Assembly: GCA_024409145.1 (NCBI GenBank) | Contig: JAKSUF010000011.1 | Span: forward strand, 1 to 14,545 | Source: an archaeon | GTDB lineage: Archaea; Methanobacteriota; Methanobacteria; Methanobacteriales; Methanobacteriaceae | DNA length: 14,545 bases | Direction: 5' to 3' | In this document: positions 5,899-13,128 of the stretch, piece by piece | How the letters are laid out: the number at the start of each line of letters is the position of its first letter | Position numbering within the stretch: the first letter of the stretch is position 1 | Program-made: the position numbers and the translations under genes | Notes under the pieces: generated by a model | What the model was told of the DNA's origin: nothing | The model's database searches: none | Seen by the model: only the letters and a program-made list of their open reading frames with translations

Positions 5899-7502
5899 CT
5901 TAACATATCTTCTTTTTCTTCTCCAGTTAATTCTTTAACAATTTCTTCTGGAGTTCCAGTTTTAAGGAGTTTTCCTCCTCTCATTAAACTTGCTTTATCA
6001 CAAACATCTAATACGAAGTCCATATCATGTGAAATAATAATAAATGTTTGGTCAAGTTCGTCTCTTGCCTTTAATATAGAATTAGTTACTATGATTCTTG
6101 TAATTGGATCCATAGTTCCTGTAGGTTCATCTAAAACAATAATATTAGGTTCTTTAATAAGAACTTGTGCAAGAGCCACTCTATGTCTTTCTCCTCCACT
6201 TAATTCATCAGGCCATTTATTTAACATTTCTCTTGATTGTTCTGTTTCAAAACCTACTGTTTCAAGGATATGTGATGCTTTAATTTTAGCAAATTCTGCA
6301 GGGAGATTTAAACTGATTGCATCAGTTAAATTGCCTAATACATCTCTGTGTGGATATAATGAATATTCTTGATGTAATAAACCTAAATATGGTGTGATAC
6401 GTCCTCTATTTAAAGGACCTCCTTTTTTCATATCGATCCAGGTGTCTCCTAATTTTATATCGAGATCTCCACTACTTGGTTCGGTTAATCCCATCATCAT
6501 TTTAGTAAGTGTTGTTTTTCCAGAACCACTTAATCCTACGATTCCGTATATTTCTCCATGATTAATGGTTAAACTTACACCATCAACTGCTTTTACGACT
6601 CCTCTTTCTAAAGAGTAATAATGTTTTTTGATGTTGTCGATTTTTATTTCTGGTTCGTTATGTTCTTTCTTTTCAACTTTTTCTGTTTCTGGAATTTTTT
6701 GAACGAATTTATCAACAACTTCATCAGGATCTCCTTCTTCAATAATTTCTCCTTTTTCTAACCAAATTACATAATCTGCTAATTTGCTCATTACTTCAGG
6801 CCAGTGTGAGTTAATTACCATGGTAATTCCTTCTTCTTTAACACTGTTTTCTAATGTTTTATGAAGTTTTTCAGCAGTTTGAGGGTCTAATGTTCCAGTT
6901 GGTTCGTCTGCTAAAAATAATGCTGGTTTTTTAGCTAATTGTCTTGCAAGAACTACTCTCTGTTTTTCTCCACCACTTAAATCTCTTGCAATATGTGTTA
7001 CTCTATGGGTCATTTGAACCATTTCAAGTAATTCAATTGATCTGTAAACATTTTCCTCTTCATATTTACCTTCATCACCCATAGCTTTTAAAACATTATC
7101 AATTACACTATCTTCATCATATAATGCAAAATTTCTTTGTAACATGATTGAAATTCTTCTTCTGATTGCTGCTTTTTCTAATCTTCCAGCTTTCCAAAAG
7201 TTAATTTCACGAGGTTTTAATTCTCCCCCACAAATTGGGCATTTTTCTCCAATTTTGGAAGGAGTTTCAACATGTAAGCATTTTTCGTTTTCACACATTC
7301 CTACATTGAATATGACATCTCCACTATCTGGTTCATATTCTTTAGTACCTCTTAACATATTAATTAATACAGATTTTCCAGCACCACTTCTACCAAGAAT
7401 TCCTAAAGTTGAACCTTCTTCGATAGTTAAATTAATATTTTTAAGAACATATTCTCCTTCATTAAAAGATTTATTAATATTTTTTAGTGTTATAAAAGAC
7501 AT
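5892..7502 (-). CDS. atwA: Methyl-coenzyme M reductase activation component A2 (twin ABC ATPase)
   Basis: AtwA is the ATP-dependent component A2 that, with other proteins, reductively activates methyl-coenzyme M reductase by bringing F430 nickel to Ni(I). It has 536 residues with two fused ABC ATPase domains and no membrane segments. Domain 1: Walker A GRSGAGKS (37-44), signature LSGGE (175-179), Walker B LFLADE (195-200), H233. Domain 2: Walker A GLSGSGKT (323-330), signature LSGGE (434-438), Walker B IIVLDE (454-459), H492. Both sites look intact. A zinc-ribbon-like insertion with C70, C75, C88 and C91 lies between Walker A and the signature of domain 1. GAGGAT (complement of 7508-7513) is five bases before ATG. 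It lies upstream of mmp9, another methanogen-only gene. Generic ABC transporter is unlikely: twin domains plus the Cys4 insert fit AtwA. Confidence 0.95.
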   Translation of the reverse strand: MSFITLKNINKSFNEGEYVLKNINLTIEEGSTLGILGRSGAGKSVLINMLRGTKEYEPDSGDVIFNVGMCENEKCLHVETPSKIGEKCPICGGELKPREINFWKAGRLEKAAIRRRISIMLQRNFALYDEDSVIDNVLKAMGDEGKYEEENVYRSIELLEMVQMTHRVTHIARDLSGGEKQRVVLARQLAKKPALFLADEPTGTLDPQTAEKLHKTLENSVKEEGITMVINSHWPEVMSKLADYVIWLEKGEIIEEGDPDEVVDKFVQKIPETEKVEKKEHNEPEIKIDNIKKHYYSLERGVVKAVDGVSLTINHGEIYGIVGLSGSGKTTLTKMMMGLTEPSSGDLDIKLGDTWIDMKKGGPLNRGRITPYLGLLHQEYSLYPHRDVLGNLTDAISLNLPAEFAKIKASHILETVGFETEQSREMLNKWPDELSGGERHRVALAQVLIKEPNIIVLDEPTGTMDPITRIIVTNSILKARDELDQTFIIISHDMDFVLDVCDKASLMRGGKLLKTGTPEEIVKELTGEEKEDMLRG

Positions 7503-7851
7503 ATCTTATCCTCGTTAATTATCTTGTTAAAATTAAAATATCCTTTTTGAATTATTATTCATTAAATTTATTTGTTTTATCTTATTTATAAAAATTGTTA
7601 TTTATTAATTCATTATCTAAATGTATTAATACTGTAATGTCTTCATCTAATGTATTGATTAATTTGGGCATGATGGGACACTAAACAGTTTATTTTTTCT
7701 GTTTTAATATGTCAATTTATTTTATCTATATCATAAATTTTTATTTCATTTTTTTTCTTTATTATATGATATATCAAAAGACATCTTACTCATTTTACAA
7801 TTAATACTTTTTACTTTAGAATTGTGGTTTTTTTAATTTTCAATTTAATGT
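7503..7851 (-). promoter_or_regulatory. atwA upstream spacer with candidate TATA box
   Basis: A 349-base AT-rich spacer. On the - strand TTTTTATAAATA (complement of about 7583-7594) is a good TATA candidate, giving a leader near 60 bases. A 29-codon open frame on the - strand (7582-7671, starting MPKLINTLDEDITV) lacks a ribosome-binding site and its end overlaps the TATA candidate; I do not accept it as a gene. Nothing else was recognised. Confidence 0.4.
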
Positions 7852-8580
7852 TTATAATTCAGTAAGTTTAAAACCTAATTTTCCTTGTATTGCTGCTCTT
7901 GCTATTGAAAAACCATCTGCTCCATATTCTAGCATTTTTTTAGCATTTTCTAAAGAAGTTATGGAATTATTTCCAATTATATAAATATTAGTTTCTTCAG
8001 ATATTTTTTTTATTAAATCATAATCTGCATCAGGAACTCCTTTTTTCATTGCATCAATATGTAAATAATCCACTCCACATTCTTCAGCAATCTTAGCTAT
8101 CTCTAAATCATCAACGCCCTCAACATTAGCTCTCATTTTTAGAGATACTTTTGATTTAGAATTTCTTGTCACTGTTTTAAGATAATCTTCTAAATCATGG
8201 CGTTTAAGCATGCTCTGTCCACATCCAATAGATGTTAGTTCAGGTTGTCTACAATGACAATTAATTTCAATAATATCTAAATTATCTATTTCACTTATTT
8301 TTTTAAATGGAATCGGACTTACGGCTCTTAAATTTGCTGAAACTATGATGTTTGGATATTTACTTTTTATAAAATTTACTTCATCATTTATGACTTCTTT
8401 AATTTTATCTTCTGGATAATGAAATTCTTTCCTATTTCTTTTTAAAATTTCTGCTCCTGCATTTATAGTTTCTTTATCTATATCATATCCACCGATACTC
8501 ACTGCATTGAATCCATAAGGTATTAATTTTATAGCAAATTCTCCATTTGTTATTCCTGCCATTGGTGCAAGTAATTTCAT
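7852..8580 (-). CDS. Dihydrouridine synthase-like TIM-barrel protein (archaeal NifR3-related)
   Basis: A 242-residue FMN-type TIM barrel of the archaeal NifR3/Dus-related family; the actual substrate is unknown. The N-terminal LLAPMAGITNGEF (3-15) matches the start of Dus proteins. IEINCHCRQPELTSIGCGQSML (105-125) lines up with the Dus segment NxGCP...GaxLm, with C110 at the place of the catalytic Cys but without the following Pro. SLKMRANVEG (146-155), DYLHIDAM (171-178) and IIGNNSI (201-207) are FMN/phosphate strands. It is shorter than true Dus enzymes (about 320) and lacks their C-terminal helical tRNA-binding domain, so tRNA modification is doubtful. GAGGAA (complement of 8585-8590) is close before ATG, and a TATA box candidate lies at 8647-8658. 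It lies downstream of gch3 on the same strand, 227 bases away. Confidence 0.8.
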   Translation of the reverse strand: MKLLAPMAGITNGEFAIKLIPYGFNAVSIGGYDIDKETINAGAEILKRNRKEFHYPEDKIKEVINDEVNFIKSKYPNIIVSANLRAVSPIPFKKISEIDNLDIIEINCHCRQPELTSIGCGQSMLKRHDLEDYLKTVTRNSKSKVSLKMRANVEGVDDLEIAKIAEECGVDYLHIDAMKKGVPDADYDLIKKISEETNIYIIGNNSITSLENAKKMLEYGADGFSIARAAIQGKLGFKLTEL

Positions 8581-8645
8581 TTTATTCCTCTTTAAATTTA
8601 TTAAAATGAAAATGTTAAAAATAGTTTTTTAATCTTTTAAAATTA

Positions 8646-8658
8646 GTTATATTATAAA
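8646..8658 (-). promoter_or_regulatory. Candidate TATA box for the TIM-barrel gene
   Basis: TTTATAATATAAC on the - strand would start transcription near 8625, leaving a leader of about 45 bases that includes the GAGGAA site. Confidence 0.35.
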
Positions 8659-8807
8659 TGAATTATTAAAAAAAATATGTAATTTATGTTTATATTAATT
8701 CTTTTTTAATGTTATTATATGTTGATTTTCTTAAATCAGTGAAAAAAAGTAATTTTTTTAGTGAAAATATAAATTCTGAGTTTAAGATATATCAACATTT
8801 AAATTAT

Positions 8808-9569
8808 TTATAATTCTTCTACAATTTCAATCCATTTAGAATTGTTTGCGTCACGAATTATTTCTAAACCGATATCTGCCATATATGCAGCATCTTCAGC
8901 ATTATCTGCTCTTCCAATTCCTGCTTTAAATCCAATATCAATTTCTTCTTTAATTTCAATAAGGATTTCTTTGATTTCATCTTCACTTAATCCATTACAT
9001 GGGGACATAAAGTTATCTCCACCAATGAAGAATAATAATGCTCCTTTTTTACGTAATTTAGTCATTAAATAATGTTGTGCTTTATTAACTATGAAACTTG
9101 TATCAAAAGCAGATTCAATATCAGTTAAGGTTTCAGTTACACTATTAATATCAATATGTGCTGCTTGTACAAAACTATCTTCTGGATTTTCAATTAAGCT
9201 ATCAATAGCTAAAATTTCTTTACGTTCTCCATCTTGAGCTCCTCCAGCATTTTGAAGTGCAATTGTAGCTAATTTTTGAGCTTCGTGCGGAGTTTCAGCA
9301 GCTCCAACACCCATACTTATAGTAATTGGGTATCTGTTTCTTATAGATCTTTGTATTCTTAGATGATCTTCTTTATCTAAACCATTTGTAATTGCTAACA
9401 TATTGTCGAATCTTGTAAAGAATACTAAACCTTTTTTAGCAGCAACCATTCTTTGAACATCTGCAAATAATTCTGCTTGTAAAATTTGAAGGTCAGATTC
9501 AGTACGTGGTTTTGGAGTTACAGTCCATGGTCCATAGTTATCAATTTGTATTAAAGTCATTTGTATCAT
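8808..9569 (-). CDS. gch3: GTP cyclohydrolase III
   Basis: Hydrolyses GTP to the formamidopyrimidine nucleotide (FAPy) with release of pyrophosphate, the entry step in archaeal riboflavin and F420 chromophore synthesis (also called ArfA). It has 253 residues, the family's normal size. Near-identity features include IQIDNYGPWTVTPKPRTESDLQ (6-27), KGLVFFTRFDNMLAITNG (45-62) and YPITISMGVGAAETPHEAQ (76-94), all hallmarks of the GGDEF-like two-domain fold; the second half repeats the theme (FFIGGDNFMSPCNG). Two ATG codons lie three codons apart; GGTGA (complement of 9576-9580) six bases before the first supports the longer MIQMTL start. Placement beside cofD fits a role in F420 supply. The assignment is secure. 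Confidence 0.95.
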   Translation of the reverse strand: MIQMTLIQIDNYGPWTVTPKPRTESDLQILQAELFADVQRMVAAKKGLVFFTRFDNMLAITNGLDKEDHLRIQRSIRNRYPITISMGVGAAETPHEAQKLATIALQNAGGAQDGERKEILAIDSLIENPEDSFVQAAHIDINSVTETLTDIESAFDTSFIVNKAQHYLMTKLRKKGALLFFIGGDNFMSPCNGLSEDEIKEILIEIKEEIDIGFKAGIGRADNAEDAAYMADIGLEIIRDANNSKWIEIVEEL

Positions 9570-9575
9570 ATATTT

Positions 9576-9609
9576 TCACCTAATATTACTATGTTAAGAT
9601 ATTTATAAA
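9576..9609 (-). promoter_or_regulatory. gch3 ribosome-binding site and TATA candidate
   Basis: GGTGA (complement of 9576-9580) decides the gch3 start at 9569. TTTATAAATATC (complement of 9598-9609) is the best TATA match, but it would start the transcript only about 8-10 bases before ATG and clip the ribosome-binding site, so the true start may differ slightly. Confidence 0.4.
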
Positions 9610-9764
9610 ATACTATTTAAATGTATACTTTTATTTACTTTTATTTTTTAAAATTATATTTGATTTACTTCAATTGTACTTTATTTTTATCATTAGTTTA
9701 ATTATTATTTTAAAAGCATGATTATATTATTAAGTATTCTAATTAAGTTTAACTTTTTTTATAA

Positions 9765-10667
9765 TTAATTTTCTATAGTTAATTTTGCTAAGTTTATTTT
9801 ATCTTCAATATTTTTCATAATTGTGTTGGTAATTTTAATATTTGGTATTATCTTTTCAAGAGTCTCTTTCATATCTAAATCTTTATTGTCTATTATTAAT
9901 GTGTTTAAGAAAGATTCGTATATTTTTGCAACACCTATTGATGAACTTAAATGTCCTGATGCAGACATAAATTTTCCTGCAGGTCCACTAACGGGTTCTT
10001 CTCCAATGAATGGTGATACTGCAACAACTTCTTTTTTAATTAATTCATCTTTAACTCCCTTAAGTGAGATTATTGGCATAATTGAGGTTATTGGATTTGA
10101 TGGTCCAATAATTATTTTATCTGATTTTTTAATTGATTCAATCACTTCAGGATTTGGATTTACTTTACTATAGTTTACAGATTTTACTTTTGGTTTTCCT
10201 TGGTACTTTATAAGGAAGTCATGAAATTCTACTTCTCCATGTTCTTCAGTTTCGATTTTGATTTCAGAATTTTCATTACTCATTGGAATAATTTTTGATT
10301 TAATTCCTAATTTTTTTCTTTGAATATCTACTGCTTCACTTAGTGGATATTCTTCTAAAAGTAAAGTTTTTTGTATTTTAGTAGCTCTATCTTTATCTCC
10401 AATTCTGAGTAACTCTGCTTGTCCAATTTCAGCCAATCTTTCATGAGTTATAAAAGTATCATTTTTAATACCATACCATGTATCTTCGTTAATCATATCT
10501 GTGAATGTATATAATACAGTATCAATATCTGCAGCAACATAAACTCCTGAAAAGTAATCATTTTCAACAGTATTGACAATTACATTAATTTCTTCTTCAT
10601 CGTAAATTTTTTTAATTCCTTGAATTAATTTTGGAGTTCCAGTTCCTCCAGACAGTATTGTAATCAT
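9765..10667 (-). CDS. cofD: 2-phospho-L-lactate transferase (F420 synthesis)
   Basis: Joins the Fo chromophore to the phospholactyl group of lactyl-2-diphospho-guanosine, giving F420-0 and GMP. It has 300 residues, as usual. Family motifs: ILSGGTGTPKLIQG (4-17) binding nucleotide, YVAADIDTVLY (43-53) with the metal-binding aspartates, GPSNPITSIMPII (188-200), and VAVSPFIGEEPVSGPAGKFM (215-234). GTGA (complement of 10672-10675) lies four bases before ATG. The spacer upstream has a perfect 51-bp duplication that repeats its TATA box. It lies between gch3 and, across a zinc-ribbon gene, cofE, so three F420-related genes sit together. The assignment is secure. Confidence 0.96.
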   Translation of the reverse strand: MITILSGGTGTPKLIQGIKKIYDEEEINVIVNTVENDYFSGVYVAADIDTVLYTFTDMINEDTWYGIKNDTFITHERLAEIGQAELLRIGDKDRATKIQKTLLLEEYPLSEAVDIQRKKLGIKSKIIPMSNENSEIKIETEEHGEVEFHDFLIKYQGKPKVKSVNYSKVNPNPEVIESIKKSDKIIIGPSNPITSIMPIISLKGVKDELIKKEVVAVSPFIGEEPVSGPAGKFMSASGHLSSSIGVAKIYESFLNTLIIDNKDLDMKETLEKIIPNIKITNTIMKNIEDKINLAKLTIEN

Positions 10668-10679
10668 TATTTCACTTCT

Positions 10680-10789
10680 TTAATTTTTTTAATAGTTTTA
10701 TTTATAATTTCATGTTTTTAATCTAGTTTTTTTTTAAATTAATTTTTTTAATAGTTTTATTTATAATTTCATGTTTTTAATCTAGTTTT
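10680..10789. repeat. 51-bp perfect direct repeat duplicating the cofD promoter
   Basis: Copies at 10680-10730 and 10739-10789 are identical, with an eight-base spacer (period 59). On the - strand each copy holds a TATA-like TTATAAATA (complement of 10699-10707 and 10758-10766). The inner box predicts a leader of about 10 bases, the outer about 70, so cofD may have two promoters. The rest of the spacer up to 10884 shows nothing further. Confidence 0.9.
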
Positions 10790-10884
10790 AGATTTATTAA
10801 TTAATTTGTTTCTATTATTTGTCATTATTTATCTTATTCTTTTTTGTTATTCTATTTTTAAATCATAAGTTATTTGGATTAATT

Positions 10885-11325
10885 TCATTGCTCTTTAAGA
10901 TTATTTTTACATTTTGGACAAGGTGTATTCTCAGAAAGAGCTAATGCAATTTTCTCATTACATTTCGGGCAAGTATTATTTTCAATAATCTTTCTTCTAT
11001 CTTTATAAGTTGTATTTTTAAAATCAAATATTAATATCTTAATATTTTCACTTGTATTTGATTTATTAATAATTTCTATTATCTCTTCTTCATTAAATTC
11101 AATATTATTCATTTCTGGAACATAAGTTTTAATTAAGTTATCACAATGTGGACAATAACTTTCATAAAGAAATCCTTTAAGTATTGAATCTGTCATTTTG
11201 TTAGAGTTTTCCATGGTTAGTGTTTCTTCAATAAGTTTATCCTCTTCAGTTAAATAAAATATTAAATCTTTATCTTGGAATACAAAATCACAATTTTCAC
11301 ATTTAAAAGTTATAATACTTCCCAT
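10885..11325 (-). CDS. Uncharacterised double zinc-ribbon protein
   Basis: A 146-residue soluble protein not recognised beyond its zinc ribbons. Four CxxC pairs are visible: C9/C12, C58/C61, C119/C122 and C136/C139. The first two pairs probably form one ribbon with a long acidic insert (about 13-57); the last two form a compact C-terminal ribbon (CPKCNEKIAL...CPKC). Between them lies an acidic, Ile-rich stretch (72-118). No signal peptide or membrane segment is seen. GGGAT (complement of 11329-11333) precedes ATG. Lying between cofE and cofD on the same strand, it could affect F420 synthesis, or could be an unrelated nucleic-acid or protein-binding factor; neither is shown by sequence. Confidence 0.75.
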   Translation of the reverse strand: MGSIITFKCENCDFVFQDKDLIFYLTEEDKLIEETLTMENSNKMTDSILKGFLYESYCPHCDNLIKTYVPEMNNIEFNEEEIIEIINKSNTSENIKILIFDFKNTTYKDRRKIIENNTCPKCNEKIALALSENTPCPKCKNNLKEQ

Positions 11326-11423
11326 TTTATCCCTTGTTTTATGATTAATAAATAATAAATAATAATTTTTAATTAAATAAATTACTATTAATATAGTTTT
11401 AATTGAGTTTAATTTCTATTAAT

Positions 11424-12188
11424 TTATTTTCTAAATGCATCAAACTCTTTTTCTCTAATCAAAGACTTTATTCCAGATTCGGTATCTCTTAAAGTTTCAA
11501 ATGCACTAAATCCTCTGATTAAAACAACTGGTATTCCTTCATTAGCTTGTCCCATTAATAATGATGCAGCGGCAGATAATTCATCAGCAGTAGCTACTTC
11601 TGTTGTTTCAAGAGCTCTACCATATAAATCTTCATCACCAATTCTCACCCAAAGTGGTTTAATTCCAGAACAACCAATTGCAGTTCCAATAGCTCCAACT
11701 CTAAATGCACGTCCTTGAGTATCTGTTATTATAACTGCAAGTTCTTTGTTGGTTTCTTTTTCTAAACTTTCTCTTATTTCTTTTGCAGATTTATCTGGGT
11801 TTTCTGGCATTGGAGTAGCTAATCCATCTGCAGCATTTGATTCATCTATTCCTGCATTTGCACATACAAAACCATGTTTTGTTTCAGTAACAATAAAATT
11901 AGGTCCTACAACAACTATTTCATTAGATTCATTAAGAACTGCTTGGATAAGTTTTGGATCTTTTTTAGCTTTTTTAGCTATATCTTTAGCTTCATCACTT
12001 ATCTCTAATTCGTCTAATTTTATGTAATTACCTTCTGCTTTTGAAATTAAAGTTTCAGCTATTAATATAATATCTCCGTCTTGTAGAGTTATATTCTCTT
12101 TTTTTAAGTCTTCAATTATTAAATTAGCAATATTGTCTCCTTTTTTTACTAAAGGGATTTCTTTTAATCCAAATAAATTAAGTGTCAT
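11424..12188 (-). CDS. cofE: Coenzyme F420-0:L-glutamate ligase
   Basis: Adds L-glutamate residues to F420-0 with GTP, forming the gamma-glutamyl tail. It has 254 residues, matching the stand-alone archaeal enzyme; the extra FMN-reductase domain of bacterial FbiB is absent. Motifs: GDIILIAETLISKAEGN (38-54), TETKHGFVCANAGIDESNA (101-119), DTQGRAFRVGAIGTAIGCSGIKP (156-178) and DLYGRALETTEVATADELSAAA (187-208), which cover the GTP, metal and F420 sites. There is no GGTGA before the ATG; instead a TATA-like TTTATATTT (complement of 12209-12217) is centred about 25 bases upstream, so the mRNA may be leaderless. The zinc-ribbon gene follows 98 bases downstream, then cofD. The assignment is secure. 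Confidence 0.95.
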   Translation of the reverse strand: MTLNLFGLKEIPLVKKGDNIANLIIEDLKKENITLQDGDIILIAETLISKAEGNYIKLDELEISDEAKDIAKKAKKDPKLIQAVLNESNEIVVVGPNFIVTETKHGFVCANAGIDESNAADGLATPMPENPDKSAKEIRESLEKETNKELAVIITDTQGRAFRVGAIGTAIGCSGIKPLWVRIGDEDLYGRALETTEVATADELSAAASLLMGQANEGIPVVLIRGFSAFETLRDTESGIKSLIREKEFDAFRK

Positions 12189-12208
12189 AAATTCTTTTAT
12201 ATTTTTGT

Positions 12209-12217
12209 AAATATAAA
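12209..12217 (-). promoter_or_regulatory. cofE TATA box, likely leaderless start
   Basis: TTTATATTT on the - strand centred about 25 bases before the ATG, with no Shine-Dalgarno sequence, predicts transcription beginning at or next to the start codon. Confidence 0.4.
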
Positions 12218-12355
12218 AAACTTATTATATTTTTATCTATTTATTATTTAAAAGAAGATATTAAAGTTTAATAGATTACTATATGTTATATTTTAAGAGT
12301 TTTTTTTTGTTTGGTGTGTTTTTGGTGTTTTTTTAAGAATATTAAAATTAGATTT

Positions 12356-12384
12356 ATAATAATTAGATTTAATCTAATTATTAT
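12356..12384 (-). terminator. Perfect 14-bp hairpin after purO
   Basis: Arms 12356-12369 and 12371-12384 (ATAATAATTAGATT and its complement) are perfect with a one-base centre, starting 10 bases beyond the purO stop codon. On the - strand no strong T run follows, so it may be a 3'-end stabiliser or a protein-binding palindrome rather than a classical terminator. Confidence 0.4.
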
Positions 12385-12394
12385 TTTATTCAAT

Positions 12395-13006
12395 TTATTC
12401 TGGGTTTAATCCAGAGATTTTCCAATTTCCATCATAAACTGCAGCTGCAGAACATACTGGATGTTCAAATTCTGCAAATGCTCCTTGATTGAAGATAAAT
12501 TGACATGCATCTTCAGAGTTTTCAGCTTGGAATTTAACTTTTTCAGGAGTATTTTTTTCATAAGTAGAAATTAACATTGCTTCTCCATCATCTATTTTTT
12601 CAACTAATACTTTACTATCAGTTACAATTCCAATATAAACTTCTTCTTTACTAGCTACTGCAGCAATTCTTGGAGTATTATATTCATCTTTTTCATAATC
12701 CATAGTGATTAATGAATATGCAAGCGCATCTCTAATATTCATTCCAAGAGCAATTTTATCTGCAATAGGGTCAGTTTGTGATCCGTTAGATATAATTGCA
12801 ATGTCATTAACTATTTTTAAACAGTTATATGCGATGTATGTATTTTTAAATATGTCTTTTTCAAATCCTTCTTTTGGGATAATAGCTGCTTCAGTTTCAA
12901 GGGATTTAACTTGTCTATTTGGGAAAGATCTGCTTGAAACTCTATATGCAACATAAGGTTTACCCCCTTCGGTTATACCTGCTGAAATTATTCTACCTAA
13001 GTACAT
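12395..13006 (-). CDS. purO: IMP cyclohydrolase, archaeal PurO type
   Basis: Closes FAICAR to IMP, the last step of purine synthesis; in many archaea PurO replaces the cyclohydrolase domain of bacterial PurH. It has 203 residues, the family's length, with an Ntn-hydrolase-like fold known from the Methanothermobacter protein. Recognisable segments are MYLGRIISAGITEGGKPYVAYRVSSRSFPNRQ (1-32), ISNGSQTDPIADKI (72-85), and YNTPRIAAV (108-116). The start follows GAGATGA (complement of 13011-13017) by four bases. A perfect palindrome overlaps its likely TATA box. exbD lies 122 bases upstream and cofE downstream. The assignment is secure. Confidence 0.95.
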   Translation of the reverse strand: MYLGRIISAGITEGGKPYVAYRVSSRSFPNRQVKSLETEAAIIPKEGFEKDIFKNTYIAYNCLKIVNDIAIISNGSQTDPIADKIALGMNIRDALAYSLITMDYEKDEYNTPRIAAVASKEEVYIGIVTDSKVLVEKIDDGEAMLISTYEKNTPEKVKFQAENSEDACQFIFNQGAFAEFEHPVCSAAAVYDGNWKISGLNPE

Positions 13007-13051
13007 TTTTTCATCTCTTCTTTATATTTTTAATTATTTTATGGAATAGTG

Positions 13052-13078
13052 GGAGTTTATAGTGGGTCTATAAACTTC
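13052..13078 (-). promoter_or_regulatory. Palindrome overlapping the presumed purO TATA box
   Basis: AGTTTATAG (13054-13062) and CTATAAACT (13068-13076) are perfect complements around a five-base centre, extendable by two positions with one mismatch or wobble. The CTATAAACT half on the - strand is TATA-like and would start transcription near 13030, leaving a leader of about 25 bases with the ribosome-binding site. It may be an operator, or alternatively the end hairpin of exbBD, though no T tract follows. Confidence 0.4.
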
Positions 13079-13128
13079 TTAATACTATTTTAAGAGTATA
13101 TTAATTTATTATAATTTCTCTTTTAATT

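Noticed and set aside
7582..7671. 29-codon open frame on the - strand (MPKLINTLDEDITV...)
   Set aside because: No ribosome-binding site, very short, and its end overlaps the candidate atwA TATA box.
8738..8760. A-run/T-run hairpin downstream of gch3 as a terminator
   Set aside because: The stem is only A-T homopolymer (AAAAAA/TTTTTT) in AT-rich DNA about 50 bases past the stop; too weak to call.
8719..8798. ATGTTGAT/ATCAACAT inverted repeat flanking 64 bases
   Set aside because: Short arms and a long loop; expected by chance at this base composition.
11346..11366. AATAAATAATAAATAATAA as a tandem repeat element
   Set aside because: Low-complexity A/T sequence with no clear unit boundary and no sign of function.
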